From: Temnopleurus reevesii
Lineage: Eukaryota > Echinodermata > Echinoidea > Temnopleuroida > Temnopleuridae
Reading direction: 5' to 3'
NCBI GenBank assembly: GCA_036244855.1
Contig: BQKZ01000678.1
Span: forward strand, 42,228 to 106,227
Length of the DNA: 64,000 nt
Below, piece after piece: positions 49,579 to 61,619 of this stretch (positions within the stretch are counted from its first letter, which is position 1; each line of letters begins with the position of its first letter). Under the pieces are notes generated by a model, which was given only the letters and a program-made list of their open reading frames with translations, was not told the origin of the DNA and made no database searches. Both the position numbers and the translations under genes were made by a program.

Positions 49579-50535
49579 TACTTCTCATCACCTCAAGCAA
49601 TCAAGAATTAATATGAATAAAACATTCGCAATGTCCTCCACTTACTAAACAAACTTCTTAAATTATTGTATTTCTAAAGAGTAACTTTGAGAAAAATGTT
49701 ATTTTGGAATATTCTATGCTTGATATTTCTTGTATTCAGTGTTCTTCTTGTCTGTATTTTGAATTTGTCATCATTATTGGAATGGTGGCCCCATGTACAT
49801 AGCTAATTGTAGTATGTCTGTAGTTGTTCAGTGCATTGTTCTTTGATTGGCAGCTGCCTTGTATATTGATTATGAACTTGATCGATTTCTAGATTAAATC
49901 CTGTTGAATAATTCCTCTTCGTCTGATTCTGTGACTATGGATGTATTAAGAAAGCACCAATGATTGACCAATAAATGTGAACGTCGATAGCTTTGGATGC
50001 ATGAATGAGATCGTAGTTTTAATAGCCATTAGTTAGTAATTATCCTACCTCATAATTCAGACATATAGTCTTAGCTGGCATTAGACTGGAAATTACTAGG
50101 AATTTTAATTGATATTTGGAAATTCTAATAATCGTGACGTACAATCAATGTGTCTACCTGTGGTAGAGCTAATGCTGTAATTTTGTTTGTTCTCATTATA
50201 ACAAACTTTTGACGAAAATATAGAAAGAGGGAATCGATCTCAGACATATGTGTGCTGCTAGGGTATGGAGATAGATATGTTGTGAAAGCTATCACAAGCT
50301 ATCACAGTTAAATGAAAAGCAGATCTGTTAGGAAGTTATACATTTTTGAAGTTTCAGTAATTCACATGTATCATTTCGCAAATTTGACCTCATACCACAA
50401 AGCAAAGATTATATACGACCGCTACCAAATATTGAAAGTAACGAGCAAATCACGAATTTCCTATTCACTTCTTGCCTAAGTACTGTAATATTTCTTTGTT
50501 ATACAATATCGTGTTATTGTTTTATTGGATGATAA
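49579..50535 (+). other. BAZ2 3' UTR and downstream flank
   Basis: The 3' UTR begins after the TAA. Candidate AATAAA signals are at 49616-49621, 49970-49975 and 50535-50540; which is used cannot be decided from sequence. No coding signal. Confidence 0.6.
49970..49975 (+). promoter_or_regulatory. Candidate polyadenylation signal AATAAA
   Basis: AATAAA about 400 bases after the BAZ2 stop codon. A nearer one is at 49616-49621, only 38 bases after the stop, which would make an unusually short 3' UTR. In AT-rich DNA such hexamers also occur by chance. Confidence 0.4.
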
Positions 50536-50566
50536 ATAAATTCAATTCAATTCAATTCAATTCAAA
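50460..50566 (+). mobile_element. Probable non-LTR retrotransposon tail with (ATTCA)n end
   Basis: A TTGTTATACAATATCGTG... segment runs into GATGATAAATAA and five ATTCA units (about 50540-50566), the usual 3' end form of a truncated non-LTR element. Only the tail is visible. Confidence 0.4.
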
Positions 50567-52380
50567 TGAAAATATAGTAAATTAATCAGAATATAAATTA
50601 AAGTGAAGTTTAAATGACATAGTTTTGGTTGAAATTCAAAAAAGTGAAAGAAGTTTTAATCTTGACGTGTCCAAGGCAGGAGCTTGTTCATAAAGTATTA
50701 ATATGTTTTTCTTTTCAGAAAAAGAAAATAAACTTGTGAACTTGGGAGTTGTCCCATATGATACATGGAATTTACAGAAACTTTCAAAATCTGTACCTCC
50801 TAAATTGGTCGACACTTTCATTTCTCCATTTTATTCATCTCTGTACACTCTACTATAGCTCATTGATGTCTGGGGCAGATTCCAATTTAAAATCACATAC
50901 GTACTGTAAACCCTTAAATATTGGCAACCTGAAGTTTCCAGCATTCCTTAAGAATCACACATCTACATGTAGTAGACATTCTGATGTATTGGCATTTTAC
51001 CGGTACTTTATTATGCAAATGTCATTTGTTTAGTAGTTGGTCAATGTTTGCCAGAATGTTTAGGTTTCACAGTGAAAAGTGCTCATTATAAAATACAGAG
51101 CGTATACCTTGTTTAAAAATAGAATTTGAATAGAGAGAAAAAGGGGAAAAATTGTAGGAATGCTGTTTTCAGTAGTTAAATCCAATGTTATGAGCATTTG
51201 TACTTGTTCTTTATGGAAGGTCATGATTCAGATCACATCGAGTGAAGTTATTTATTGATCAGAATCCAGAATGTGCTAGTGATCTTTGAATATAGTGGAA
51301 CTAATTTATTTCCATCAATATGTTAAAAATTCCTTCCAATACACAATATTATTTATTTGAATGTTATGTATGGAGTAACTTATTCCACTGTATAAAAAAA
51401 GGAGGTTATGTATGTTGTTTTGTTGCAATCTTCCTCTGGTATTTAGGCAGATCTACAGTCTTGTATCAATACTGTTGATTCTGCACCCACTCTCTTAGCA
51501 TGCCTAGCTTTTCATCTTTGTACTAGTGTACGTTTGTCTACCCCAATCTCTGTTTTTATTTATTCACATCAGTCAAAGCATTCTTTATGTGAAAATTTCC
51601 CTTCAAGCTCAAGTAAAGTTTTGGTAAAAGCAAATATTTTTTACTCCAATTTTGTCTTCAAATCTAGTGAAGTACATGTATCATGAACATATTGCACGAA
51701 AGATTTGTGAAAAATGAATCTTTTGTCAAATCTCAGAAATAACCTAGCATATGCCGGATAACAAACAAAATATTGTTATTACCGAGAGACAGCGCTAAAT
51801 ATGATTTAAAAGTCAAATTTAAATTTTTTAAATGAATCAGTTCACAAAAAATTATGCAATGATCCCGAAATGTGTGTAAGATACATGTCATGATAAACAT
51901 CCTGCAAAACTCACATTTCTTAATCTTTACCAAAATTATATTTGGGCTTTAATCTTGTTACAGTTATATTAGTTATATTATTTATCGTCATTCTCCTGTG
52001 AATTGTAAGCTACTGCAATACTACTATTATTGCAGCTTTTTCCCATGAAACTAGGGTTTAAGAGTCTTTTGCTATTTCTGCCAATCCACAAGTTATGCAT
52101 AAAATTTAAGTCACTCAGTAAAACAGCATTTTTAATTTGTTATTGCAAAGGTTCATTTTTGGAAGATCAAACATTTGGATTATCAAAACTTTTTTGAGCA
52201 TTCTGAATACTGAACCTTTGGAATAAATACTGTGTACTAAACCAGGCACGTGTTTCTCCAAATCGTTCTGAAAGTTATGCACGACTTTAAGAAAGACTAG
52301 AGTATGTTAATGAGTGTAATACACATAACATTCTCGACCTTGCATGAGAACCGATATCAGTCGTGTGTTAAGTTGTTCTC
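50567..52380. other. Intergenic, nothing recognised
   Basis: AT-rich; no exon, RNA gene or repeat structure that I can support. Ends at the single N. Confidence 0.6.
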
Positions 52381-52381
52381 A
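52381..52381. other. Second single N (assembly join)
   Basis: Like 16579, a one-base N. Sequence composition changes sharply after it (AT-rich before, GC-richer with GCGCGTAGCGC after), consistent with a contig join. Confidence 0.7.
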
Positions 52382-52727
52382 NGAGCCACGTGGGCAACAG
52401 AATTTTTCACTGTTTTTGCTTCAGGGAGCGCGTAGCGCAATTGCAGCGCGCATTATATCAACTACGCAGAAGGGCGAAACTTGACCCTTGGCTGTGATGT
52501 TAGATGCATTGTTATTGGTTGATTTCCTTATATTACTGTTTAAATGATTGGTCAAGGGACCAAAATGGGCGTGATAGAAGATAAGAAGAAGGCGGTCCTA
52601 CAAGAGAAAAGATCGCGTTAAGAAGATTTTCAGAATACGTCTTAGGAAAGATTTTATCGCGTTCCTAACTCGCAAAGATAAGAAGAAAGTTAGGAAGAAA
52701 GATAAGAACGATTTCAGAATACCCCCC
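52382..52727. mobile_element. Truncated MITE-like element beside the N
   Basis: The right end ATTTCAGAATACCCCCC is of the GGGGGTATTCTGAAAT type. Internal AGATTTTCAGAATACG and a repeated AAGATAAGAA motif suggest a subterminal repeat. The left end would lie in the unresolved position 52381. Confidence 0.45.
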
Positions 52728-54628
52728 CAGGTTATTTTGTTGGTATGATGATGCCAAATATAACACTACCTATTTCTTGAAGCGGGTGGAAATTCTATAT
52801 CTCTGAACAGATTTTTCCCCGAGAACAATCTGCTTTTAGTATTGATAAGAGGATATGGCTGTAAAGACCCAAGCTTGAGCAAAGTCAACCAGGCATCAAT
52901 CGAGAGATAAATAGGCATAAAGCATAAATACAGATGACTGAACGTTAAATTCTCCATCGTTACTATGCCAAAAACACTAAATAGTATTTGCCACCCCCTC
53001 CCAAGATAGCAATGCTGGGGGTGGAAATGTGACGACGACATGTTGTGTGCCATTGTCTTGCTTCACTTCATTGATTTGCACAGTTTTCTTATGTACCTTA
53101 TTAAAATGTGCTTAGATAACCGATAAAAGATAGTTTTATGCTTATCTTCTAAATTATATTGCGTAAATCGTGCCAAGAATATCTAATAATGCAATCACGT
53201 CTCTACAGAATTTGCTGGCATTTCTAATCAGCACTACCATTGTTCATTGCATCTGCCTTTTAGGAACTCTATTCAATCCCTGCTTGTACATTCCATTCAT
53301 CATGATCGCCTTTACATTCTATTGTATTTGGCAAAATATCGTAAATGTTAATCATACCCAATCTTTCATTATCTAAGCTTCAATTTGTGTATTAACGTAG
53401 GGAATATTTTCATTGAATACATATTAAGTAAACTGTGTAAATCAAGACAATGGCAGTATTTGGGAAGTTTGTTTCAATCATCTGTATTCTCTGTCAAAAC
53501 AGCTCTCAATTGAAGCATAATGTAGGCATGGGCGACTTTGGTCAAGCTGAGGACTGTAATATTCATTTGAGAAGAAATGAATGGCAGATGGTTAAAAAAT
53601 GCCTTATTTCAACATCCTTTTTGAAAACTAGTTCCCTCCGGTGGCCTTTTGTCAAATGTTGTGTATGTCGTCTTTCATGGTTCTATCTAATCATATCCAT
53701 GTTTCAAAAAGTTTTTTTTGCATTCTGTAGCTTAATATATGTTCTTCCGTTTCCTGAATAGATTAATTAGGAATACAAGTAACTCTGCATAAGTCGGATT
53801 TTAGGGACCACAAATTTCTGATAGACATTGTTAAAAAACATAACATCGACTTAGACAGAGTAAACTGTATTTTGTCAATTTTAGTTTTATTGTAAGGCTT
53901 AACATTGGACCAATTTATCTCATGTAATATATGAAGCATTTGTTATTTTATTATTGGTTAGTTTTATTGAAAAGAAGTGCAACAGTATTTTTGTTTTGTT
54001 TGAAAGATTTTGATAGGAATTACAGTCATTTGGTATGTATGAGGATGCCCGATATGACACTACATTGGAAAGAGGCCAAGAAGTCTAAAGAAAAGTGGTA
54101 AATATCTTGCCTCTCTGTTATTTATGAAATGTATTCAATTTGGTGAGATATTTTCCTTTGAGGGACAAAAACAAAGAATGAGATCCAACCAAGGTTCCAC
54201 ATAATCAGAATTTGTCTGTGTTACAGATCTTGTAACTATTTATATACTACAAAGAAGCAATAGCAATATAATGTAAAACCATTTGACATAAAGAAAGGGA
54301 GGAGATAAATGGGACTTTCTCATATAGTGTAGACTTAACCTTGGACTGTATCATAAATGTCATAGAGCCTTGATTTAATTTTGTTCTTTTAATGTGTTTG
54401 TGTCATAGGTGCAAAAGAAATGTTTGATTGAATTTCCATGTTTTTGAATCGATGTTGTACAGTACAAGTAGTTGATGTTTAGGAATAGTGATAAAATCAT
54501 ATGAATGATATGTGTCTTGTGAGAAAAAAATAAAACATTAGACTGAGACCAAATATCATTTTGCATGTGTTTTTATTTTCAGGTTATGCAAATTAGGGCA
54601 CTTCAAGAAAAATATCTAGACCATCCCT
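52728..54628. other. Intergenic
   Basis: AT-rich; contains the small inverted-repeat element at 53774-53869. The 103-codon frame at 53450-53761 has no recognisable domain. Confidence 0.6.
53774..53869. mobile_element. 96-bp inverted-repeat element (ACTCTGCCTAAGTC family)
   Basis: TACAAGTAACTCTGCATAAG and CGACTTAGACAGAGTAAACT-type termini are inverted repeats bounded by TA, as in Tc1/pogo-derived MITEs. The same terminal motif recurs at 60691 and 61066. Confidence 0.6.
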
Positions 54629-55055
54629 GTGAACAATAAACTTGGGAGCCAGTTCAACAAGGTTTGGGGTGGGAGGACAAACAATGGGAATTTGACTTGT
54701 ATTTGAGCAAGCATTTTTGGGGGATCCTGGGTGGATTTGAGGTATAATCTCTTGTAACTACTATCTGACATTTAAAATCTGACACATCTTTTTGCAGACT
54801 CTTAAACATGGGAGGCTGTATTGTACTTTTAATATAGTACTGAAATGAGCTCTAACCACCCTAAAACACTGCAAGAATTTGCAAGTAGTAGTTGTTATAC
54901 CCACTTGAATGATTTCCTTTATGCCCACTGCTAAAACCATGGAATTTTACCCTACTCTCCGACTTCTCCCTTTCTGCTCTCATGAACTGTTTGTTTGATG
55001 TTTTTGACGAGAGTTACCATGACATATGCCGCAAGCGGAAATATACTTGACCCCT
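54629..55055 (+). repeat. Left long terminal inverted repeat
   Basis: Pairs with 57595-58068. Shared landmarks include GGATCCT.GGTGGATTTGAGG-like, ACACTGCAAGAAT and GCAAGCGGAAATA. An outward comparison stops at 54629. Confidence 0.85.
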
Positions 55056-55076
55056 TGATTTGTACAAAAACACCTA

Positions 55077-55197
55077 GGGGGTGTTGTTCAAAAGTTGCCA
55101 TTGATTGCAAATCAGTTGCAAATTGAAATTATTTGGATTAACACGTTCAGATTAACTGAAACTTTCGATTACCTGCAACTTTTGAACAACACCCCCC
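55077..55197. mobile_element. 121-bp MITE nested in the large element
   Basis: GGGGTGTTGTTCAAAAGTTGC and GCAACTTTTGAACAACACCCC are near-perfect inverted ends. It interrupts the region just inside the left arm. Same family as 37105-37252 and 58902-59045. Confidence 0.85.
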
Positions 55198-55199
55198 AC

Positions 55200-57420
55200 T
55201 TAGTGCACTGCAGTTCCCCTCACAGTTGTCGCTGACAAACTTCTGAAATTAGTCAGATGCAATAGGATCTCTGTTGAAGGGACTGTTGCATAACCCTTGT
55301 CTTTGCGCCTCCATCAGTACACCCTAAGACATCCAATGATGGAGTTTGCAACATCAGCCAATCACCTGTTTGGAGATAAGCTTGTAGAGAATGCTGCCTT
55401 TTTTTTTTGGAGAGGGAGCAGTTTCTAAGCTTTGATGGCCCTATCAGCAGTTACCTTTACTGAATATATCAAATCTCAAGTCTCTAAATTTTTGGTTGGT
55501 TTATCATTGAATATAAGCATAAATAATTCACAGCCAGCTTACTGCCCCTCTTGGCATGGATGTCCAGAAATACATTCAAGTCCCTTTAATATACACAAAC
55601 CATGCAGTCACGTTCTAATCCCACGAGTGGTTTTGTTCAAAGACTGAAATCACGATAGAAACCACAATCCTGCCAGTCCTCAGGCAGTCATAACGGAGGA
55701 TGCTACCAGAAACAATCTGCTCACAGGTGTTGGGTTCAGATGCTATACCACTTCTCATGCAATATCCAAGAATTATCTGACCACACAGATGTCACAAGAG
55801 TTGAGATGAATAATTATGAACATCCTGTCGACACCATTTTCAGGATGGTTAAAGGATGTCAATCCATTCAATGCAACTCAAAGACAAGAAGACCCCAGTA
55901 CACAAGAACCCAGATGAAGAATTAAGAAGATGCTCTTAACGCCAATGTTGAATGGTTGGAGGAGGAGGAGGAGGTCAATCCCTCCTATGCAATACAAGAC
56001 AAAAAAGACCCTTGTATCGTTTACAACAGGATCCAGTAGCACTCCAGAGAACCTTGTCAACACTGATCAGGCAGAGGAGCTTGGTTGAGCTATGCAGGCC
56101 AAGATGATCTGGACGAACAGTTCTGGATTCAGTAGAAACTAAGCACAAGTTCAGGTCATTGGAAAGCCTCAGATTTGGACCCAAAGTCGATGGAAAGAAG
56201 CTGATTATTGACTCACTCAATCTCTTCAATTATCTACTCATCTTCAGTGTTAGTCAAGAACAAAGAAGCTCTGTGTTTGAGTTGAAGGCATCATCAATTT
56301 CTCTTTTTGAAGAAGACCTGGGCCCCGTAAGAAAGGTTTGCGATTAATTGCTAATCTGATAGCGATTGATATCAATCGCAAGTCTACAGCAAATCATGTA
56401 CTAAAGTTTGCTGTCGGTCGCAAAATCAAATAGCGATTAATCGCAAACCTTTATGTTACAGGGCTCTGCAGAAGTTGCAAACACTAGACAACACTGCTCT
56501 AGCAAGATTTGTCAAGACATTTGTGGAATCCTTTGTGCAAACACATGCAAGATTCTGATGACTTATGGTGGGTGCCTCATAAACAACTTAAAGCAGGGGC
56601 TGGCATCACCTGGAAGGGCATTGCAGAGAACTATCTTCAGCTTGTGAAATCCATTGGGTACCATTGTCCCAAATCACTGTAGCCTTCGATGGATATGGCA
56701 ACTTCACTGAGAACCATGATCATCTGTGAGAACTTCCTGAACTACCCAACATAAAACACTTTGTCCTGAGAGAAGAGTTCCTAAACAATGAGCATCAAGC
56801 CCCAGCTTTAAGCTGAGACATTCTGTAGAAATAGGATCAATGTTCAGCGATTCCATGATGCAGATACTGTAGCTCTAGATAAGGTAGCTCTAGATAAGAC
56901 AAAATATAGACCATTATATCTTCCTCACAGTAGACAAAGAAAAGGTCAGGGAGGTCCTCCAAAAATACTTATGCCTCTCTGGCAGTGAAACAGTGTCAGC
57001 TATTACTAGGTTCAGCAAATCAACTTTGGTCAACAAGCTCTGCAGGAAAATCAAGTTGGAAACGGATGTGGATGCGTTCCTCGATATCTAAGCCAAGGAG
57101 GACAATTTCATTAAAGCCAACTGTGGATTATTTATGCTCATATTCAATATAAACCCCCCTTCCCCCCCAAAAAAAACATAGGAGATTTGAGAATTGAATT
57201 CGTCAGCATGTGGGCTGCTGCTGGGTGCATCGAACCTGAGAAACTTCCCTGAAACCGGAAACTACAGTGCAGCATTCGCTTTGAGCTCATCCCCAGCCAA
57301 AAGTTGGCTGATGTTGCAAAGTCCGTCAATGGATGTCTTGGAGTAGCGATGGAAGCGCGTTGACAAAGCATACGCGCTAGTACCTTCAATGTACCCCATT
57401 GCACCAGACTGTTTTGTCAA
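55200..57420 (+). pseudogene. Degenerate internal coding region of the transposon
   Basis: Short open stretches in changing frames separated by stops and an inserted MITE. One stretch reads VAFDGYGNFTENHDH, with FLNNEHQAP about 40 codons later and HDADTVALDK further on. I recognise this DGY...FLNNEH...DADT pattern from uncharacterised invertebrate transposon-associated proteins, but cannot name the superfamily. Non-functional. Confidence 0.45.
56321..56465. mobile_element. 145-bp MITE nested in the degenerate coding region
   Basis: GGCCCCGTAAGAAAGGTTTG with GCGATTAAT at the left is inverted at the right as ATTAATCGCAAACCTTTATG then TTACAGGGC. Splits the decayed ORF, so it inserted after the host element. 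Confidence 0.8.
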
Positions 57421-57594
57421 ATTTGATTTGATTTGTAGGACTATTTATTTTTTGTTTTGTAGGTATGTTTGTTACTTTTATTTCTAAAAATGATTGGTTG
57501 AAATAAAACATCTGAAAAACAAAAATGTCTGAAGTTCGTCTGCTGCAACTGTGTGAGGGGAATATCGCACACTTGGTGTTATTGTAAAGAGCTA

Positions 57595-58068
57595 GGAGTC
57601 AAGTGTATTTCCGCTTGCTGCAAATGTAACGGTAACTCATGTCAAACACATCAAACAAACAGTTCATGAGAGCAGTAAGGGAGAAGTCAGAGAGTAGCGT
57701 AAAAATACCATGGTTTTAACATTGAGAAATACTTCTATTGGATTGTAATAGGCATAAAGGAGACCATTCAAGTGGGTATGACAACTTCTACTTACACATT
57801 CTTGCAGTGTTTTAGGGTGGTTACGGCTCATTCCAGCACCATATCAAAAGCACAAAACAGCCTCCCATGTTTCAGAGTCTGTAAAAAGAAGATGTGTCAG
57901 ATTTTAATTGTGAGACAGTAGGTACAAGAGATTATGCCTCAAATCCACTCAGGATCCCCCAAAACTGTTAATTATACATCTCATGCTTGCTCAAATACAA
58001 GTTAAATTCCCATTGTTTGTCCTCCCATCCCAAACCTTGTTGAACTGGCTCCCAAGTTTATTGTTCAC
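57595..58068 (-). repeat. Right long terminal inverted repeat
   Basis: Inverted copy of 54629-55055, with small indels (for example AATTAACAGT near 57967). Confidence 0.85.
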
Positions 58069-58074
58069 AAAGAT

Positions 58075-58335
58075 GATGGCTCAACCTGATTGAGAATCAA
58101 ACAGTTAATTGGTACAGCAATAATCTGATTACATTTGGCATTATAGATATGGGAGAAATGAAAATTAATACTTTCAATCACAAACAAATGTATCCAGTCT
58201 TCACAAGGATGTTGGCTCGACCTGATTGTGAATCAAATGGTTAATTAGTTAGTACATCAATAATCTGACCAAATTTGGTGTTATAGACATGGGAGAAATG
58301 AAAATGGCTACTTTAAATCTCAACCAAATGTTTCC
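58075..58335 (+). repeat. Tandem pair of ~125-bp repeats
   Basis: Unit 1 at about 58071-58194 and unit 2 at about 58207-58335 share GCTC.ACCTGATTG.GAATCAAA, GTTAATT, ATCAATAATCTGA and GGGAGAAATGAAAAT. Both directly follow the right terminal inverted repeat. Confidence 0.65.
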
Positions 58336-58901
58336 AGTGCATCCTAAAAACCCACAAGATAAACCCAAAAGGGAACATTTTACGGCCCAATTGTAGTTTT
58401 CACTAAATATGATATATTTAAAATCAATTTAGCATCCCCAGATATTCCTAGTTAAGCAACTCACATCAGTGAATACCTTTCCTGGTATCGCATCGCAATT
58501 TGCTATGAATTTTAGCAGGATTGCTATACAAAACATATTTTATGTAGCAACTTTTTTCACAAAGAACTGTAGTAAAGAATTGGGAAATTTTACTCAATGT
58601 TTAAAACTGCTAATCAAATGTGAAAAGTAATTCTATTCCCTGTGTTATATTGGAAAAAAAATGTTTTTCATTTCTGCCCTTCCCTCTTTTAGGGGGCCAA
58701 ACTTTGGAGCATCAGAAGTCACCCAAAGGGTTTGGGATTGGAACTAAAGAGGTGTTTGGTGAGAAAACCATTGGCAAGCAATTTTTTTCACAGATGGTCA
58801 AAGAGAATTTTCTAAAATGCCCTATTACAATGTAAATATATTCTTAGTACTATTGAAAATGGTACAATATCATAAAACAAGGTGAATAGAGACAAAACTA
58901 A

Positions 58902-59045
58902 GGGGGTGTTGTTCAATACTTGCAATTGATCGGAATATGCCAATCAAAATCATTGTTTCATGCGTGTGTTGTTAAATGCGCACACCATGCACGAATGAAA
59001 ATGCATGTTACAGTTGCAAAGTTGCAGTTGATTTGCAGTTCATTA
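58902..59045 (+). mobile_element. MITE copy of the GGGGTGTTGTTCAA family
   Basis: Starts GGGGGTGTTGTTCAATACTT and shares GATCGGAATATGCC, ATGAAAATGCATGTTACA and GCAGTTGATTTGCAGT with 37105-37252. The right terminus is missing. Confidence 0.65.
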
Positions 59046-59811
59046 GACCATTAAAGCATATTGCCTATCAAAATTTGAGGAAATTGTTTACAATCATAAA
59101 AGCAGATTTCATTATTTTTTCTTAGTTCTGTCCCTATTCTTCCATTTTACAGTACTTTGACATGGTATACACGCATACATAAAATAAGTCCGTGAATGAC
59201 TTGAAGCATAATATTGTAAAATTTGCCCCCGACTGAACAAATCAGCTTCCATGTTTCACATTTAAGAATGGTTATCAACCCAATAGCACTTGGACAAAAG
59301 TCCTATTACTCACTGAAAGGCAGGGTGCTACAGTAATTTCTTGCACTACTTGCCCAACAGGGTAAGTATTTTTCCAAATCACTTGCCAGTAAAGTTGGTC
59401 AAATGATAGATTTTGTAACTTGATTCTCACAGAGAATTCACCAACAGTCAATAATCTATACTCTTGGACTTTCAAACTATTACTTTTCCATTTGGGCAAG
59501 TGACAATATCATTTACTTGCCCAATCGGTTTTGTTGCCCCAGGTATGTGGGCATGTGGGTTTGTAGCAGCCTGGAAGGTGTAGCATTATAATTGTCCATC
59601 TTACAGTTTTATGGACGATAAATAATTCTGAACCTGTTAATAGTTTTCTTTGTGGAATAAATTGATGAAGTAGAGGATGGCACAAATACCAGTCTAATCA
59701 TTACAGCCCCACAAGAATGGTTACCATTATTACAATAGCATGTTAGAAACGACAGGCGGCTTCGGTGATTCAGTGAGTAATAGGAGGGGCCGTTTTGGGC
59801 ACTTGAGTTGC

Positions 59812-59872
59812 TAAAGGGTTAACATCAACCTTTGATACACAGATCGTTTTTTCTGATGTTAACCCTTTCAGG
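59812..59872. repeat. Perfect 15-bp inverted repeat (AAAGGGTTAACATCA)
   Basis: Arms AAAGGGTTAACATCA and TGATGTTAACCCTTT, separated by a 26-base loop. The right arm overlaps the left terminus of the following element. Confidence 0.7.
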
Positions 59873-60247
59873 ACGATTGAACATATTTTGTGTTCTGGTT
59901 CAATAACTTTTGTTCCAGTGCTCTAAAAATATGAAAGGTGTATGAGCAGAAAGAAAAAAAATCAAATCTGACCATTATTATTGTGCCATCGTTTGATATT
60001 TTTTTAAAATGGAAATAATCGCTAAAATTGTCACAAATCCTTAGATTGGCAACACATTAAACATTTACAAATCCTTATTTTTCACACAAATTGGCAGCTT
60101 TAACATGCTTTTTAGCGATGGAGATTGTATCCCATAACATTATGTTTAATTGGAAAGTTTTGAAAAGAGGATTACAAATTTATTGTTGCCAATTTAATAC
60201 AGAATAGTGATTGAATTTGTTGCAAAATAATTCATGTCCTGAAAGGG
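59863..60247. mobile_element. Possible piggyBac-like MITE
   Basis: Begins CCCTTTCAGGAC after TTAA and ends GTCCTGAAAGGG before TTGA, close to a duplicated TTAA target as in piggyBac elements. 385 bp, no transposase. Confidence 0.5.
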
Positions 60248-60690
60248 TTGATATTCGAAGAGACAGGTGGATGTAAACACTGAGCAGAAGGGACAGAGGA
60301 TTTTGGACAAAGTAAACAACTTCATTAAAGTGTTCACAAATACAAGAAGGTAGCATCTCTGTTCATTGAGCAACACTTGTTTGATATCTCTAAACAGAAT
60401 AATAGAGAAGTAATATCCCTTTGTGTCCATGTATCTATTGTGAATGCACGAATGAGATTGTTTACTTCATCCAAAATTTGTTGTCCCTTCTGCTCACAGA
60501 GAAATGCAGCAATCAAAAATAATTATAGACATCTATAAAATTTGTACACACCTATTCTATGGTAATAGGCACAGATTCCACTACGACGTTGATAAGTATG
60601 TTTGATTCTAATCTGCATTGCATACAATGTAACAATATAACAAGGTCCTGTGTACCAGAGCCAAAATACAGAAGGTAACAAAGATACATG

Positions 60691-61066
60691 CAGTCAACTC
60701 TGCCTAAGTCAGTTTTGGTCTTTCTGTAAAAGCTGAAATTTTCAATGGGGTTTTATTGTCTTGAATTTTGTTATTAAATTTTCTCTCATTAGAATGCCCA
60801 TTGACCTTAGTAGAATAATCTTTCAAAATGTGGGAAAAAAAATCACTAATGTGTGAAAAGGTCTGAAATTCAGTGAATTTGCTCAAATTTATGTATGCTA
60901 AAATATTGGCTTTTATAACAGTTCAGTACAGATGACAACCTATAATTATATTCTTTGTCTAAGTACTGAAATCAATTTGAATTTATATAAATTCTACATT
61001 ATTTACCTTTTACTGGTTACACACATTTTTGTGGCCCCATTAGATTTGACTTAGGCAGAGATACTG
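60691..61066. mobile_element. 376-bp inverted-repeat element (ACTCTGCCTAAGTC family)
   Basis: Left CAGTCAACTCTGCCTAAGTC and right GACTTAGGCAGAGATACTG are inverted. Interior AT-rich, non-coding. Confidence 0.65.
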
Positions 61067-61619
61067 GTAAATACTAGTCATAAAAAGGTTCCATTGTATT
61101 TTGCAAAAAAAAAATTGCAAAAAAAGTATTACTATAAAATATTCTCCATTGACTATATACAAGATTTGACCATATACACATATATCATAATCCAAATGCT
61201 GTCAAAATAAGAGGAAAAAATACAGAGATGCCAACCTCAAGGTCAGTCATGGTCCTATTACAATGGAGACGCATCTTTGTCTACTATGCATGATAATTTG
61301 AATTTACTTTTGACAATGAGAGGTCTATAAATCTTATTACCCCATAATGAAACAAAGGAGGAAGGAGAATACAGGTTTTGGTGGGCAGGTCCCTTACGTA
61401 CAGTAACTTGGTGGTAACGATAAACAATCTTTACTTTATTGGAATAGATCGCTTCCGAGAAGGATTTTCAAAATGGCTGAACCAAATTTTTTCTCATGTA
61501 AGAGGAAAGGAATAATTAGAACTTTCTAAAACTTTTTGTTGGTATGTTTTTATATCAATATATTAATTGGCGATCATGGCAACTGCTTCTGCATAGATTT
61601 TCAATTTTTACAGAATTTA

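Larger units (their letters stand above)
54629..58068. mobile_element. 3.4-kb decayed DNA transposon with long terminal inverted repeats
   Basis: Left arm 54629-55055 and right arm 57595-58068 are inverted copies of each other, roughly 85-90 percent identical by eye; both outer ends read GTGAACAATAAACTTGGGAG inward. Between them (about 55200-57420) is a non-AT-rich stretch with residual coding character but many stops, for example ITVAFDGYGNFTENHDHL near 56677 and a DADT segment near 56862. Two MITEs are nested inside. The family is not assigned. No intact transposase remains. Confidence 0.8.
58069..59811. other. Intergenic
   Basis: 58080-58340 contains two diverged direct copies of about 120 bases (GATGGCTC.ACCTGATTG.GAATCAAA... 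CATGGGAGAAATGAAAAT). 58902-59045 is a MITE copy. No coding signal. Confidence 0.6.

Noticed and set aside
53450..53761. 103-codon frame as a gene
   Set aside because: No domain, no initiation or splice context, AT-rich region with frequent chance ORFs.
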